Assembly: GCF_003001935.1 (NCBI RefSeq)
Contig: NZ_PVNG01000013.1
Location: forward strand, 62,001 to 126,000
Length of the DNA stretch: 64,000 nt
Direction: 5' to 3'
Source of the DNA: Nonomuraea fuscirosea
GTDB taxonomy: Bacteria; Actinomycetota; Actinomycetes; Streptosporangiales; Streptosporangiaceae
In this document: positions 63,895 to 64,000 of the stretch, piece after piece
How the letters are laid out: each line of letters begins with the position of its first letter
Position numbering within the stretch: position 1 is the stretch's first letter
Notes under the pieces: model-generated
What the model saw: the letters and a program-made list of their open reading frames with translations, nothing else
The model's database searches: none
Told to the model about the DNA's origin: nothing
Position numbers and translations under genes: made by a program

Positions 63895-64000
63895 TTATCT
63901 GTTCTCATCGAGGGTCACGGTGACGTCGGCGGTCTTGCCGTCCCTCATATATGTGATCTTGACCTGTTGGCCCGGTTTGAAACCTCTGACCTGCCCGACA
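63895..64000 (-). CDS. C-terminal end of PDZ-domain protein (start outside window)
   Basis: The visible 34 residues end in a TAA at 63895. They read VGQVRGFKPGQQVKITYMRD and then GKTADVTVTLDENR, the typical last strands of a PDZ domain as in HtrA/DegP-type secreted serine proteases (GxxPG..V.....R.G....V.VTL). The catalytic domain lies beyond the right edge. Only the PDZ assignment is supported; protease identity is inference. Confidence 0.65.
   Translation of the reverse strand, partial: VGQVRGFKPGQQVKITYMRDGKTADVTVTLDENR

Noticed and set aside
1..64000. tRNA, rRNA, transposase, integrase or phage genes
   Set aside because: None recognised on either strand; apart from the decayed patch at 25.4-27.2 kb the window looks like stable chromosome.

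Overview
The window is very GC-rich DNA with short intergenic gaps and many GTG or TTG starts. It carries actinomycete marker families (a DUF574-type methyltransferase, class II DAHP synthase, an ECF42/DGPF pair, CebR boxes, and a c-di-AMP riboswitch ahead of a wall hydrolase). This points to a chromosomal segment of a filamentous actinomycete. Streptosporangiales (Nonomuraea-like) is my best guess, but no ribosomal marker is present to prove it. I saw no rRNA, tRNA, transposase, integrase or CRISPR array.

Layout. 1-5.1 kb: lipid or acyl-CoA metabolism (partial acyl-CoA dehydrogenase, MaoC hydratase, ACT-domain protein, thiolase, SDR) and a DUF998-like membrane protein. 5.2-7.3 kb: a NarL-type two-component pair behind a perfect 28-bp palindrome. 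7.3-12.3 kb: a small unknown protein, a secreted beta-helix protein, a GH13 alpha-glucosidase and an orphan HAMP histidine kinase. 12.3-15.9 kb: a DctA-type transporter divergent from a CitA/CitB-type two-component pair. 16.0-22.4 kb: a nonulosonic (sialic/Kdn-type) acid polymer locus. Its first gene encodes one polypeptide fusing a CMP-nonulosonate synthetase, a HAD phosphatase and a NeuB-type synthase; it is followed by a GT2 and sialyltransferase-like genes. 22.5-25.4 kb: two oxidoreductases, then a c-di-AMP (ydaO-type) riboswitch controlling a secreted CHAP amidase. 25.4-27.2 kb: a gene-poor, partly decayed stretch with small unknown genes and an XRE regulator remnant. 27.2-35.2 kb: a secreted NTR/TIMP-like protein, a DUF6928-like protein, a two-gene ABC exporter with unusual tandem repeats, and an ECF42 sigma factor with its DGPF partner. 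35.2-41.1 kb: a cellobiose-type system, cebE-cebF-cebG-bglC-cebR, with two perfect CebR boxes upstream. 41.1-49.4 kb: a phosphotransferase, M64 peptidase, orphan zinc anti-sigma factor, FAD oxidoreductase, DAHP synthase, methyltransferase and thioredoxin. 49.6-55.1 kb: a secreted nuclease, a pentapeptide-like protein, an ArsR/VOC/SRPBCC cassette and a PadR regulator. 55.2-61.1 kb: cydABDC, encoding a compact cytochrome bd oxidase and its CydDC exporter. 61.2-63.8 kb: a regulator plus ABC transporter operon. The right edge cuts a gene whose end looks like a PDZ domain.

Most interesting points. (1) The trifunctional fusion could in principle take a sugar phosphate plus PEP all the way to a CMP-activated nonulosonic acid in one chain, and it sits beside two sialyltransferase-like enzymes. 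(2) Several genes, above all four ABC exporter subunits, carry in-frame tandem repeats of 15-42 bp. One lies inside a nucleotide-binding domain between the Walker A motif and the Q-loop. (3) Several unusually clean palindromic operators lie in divergent or leaderless promoters.
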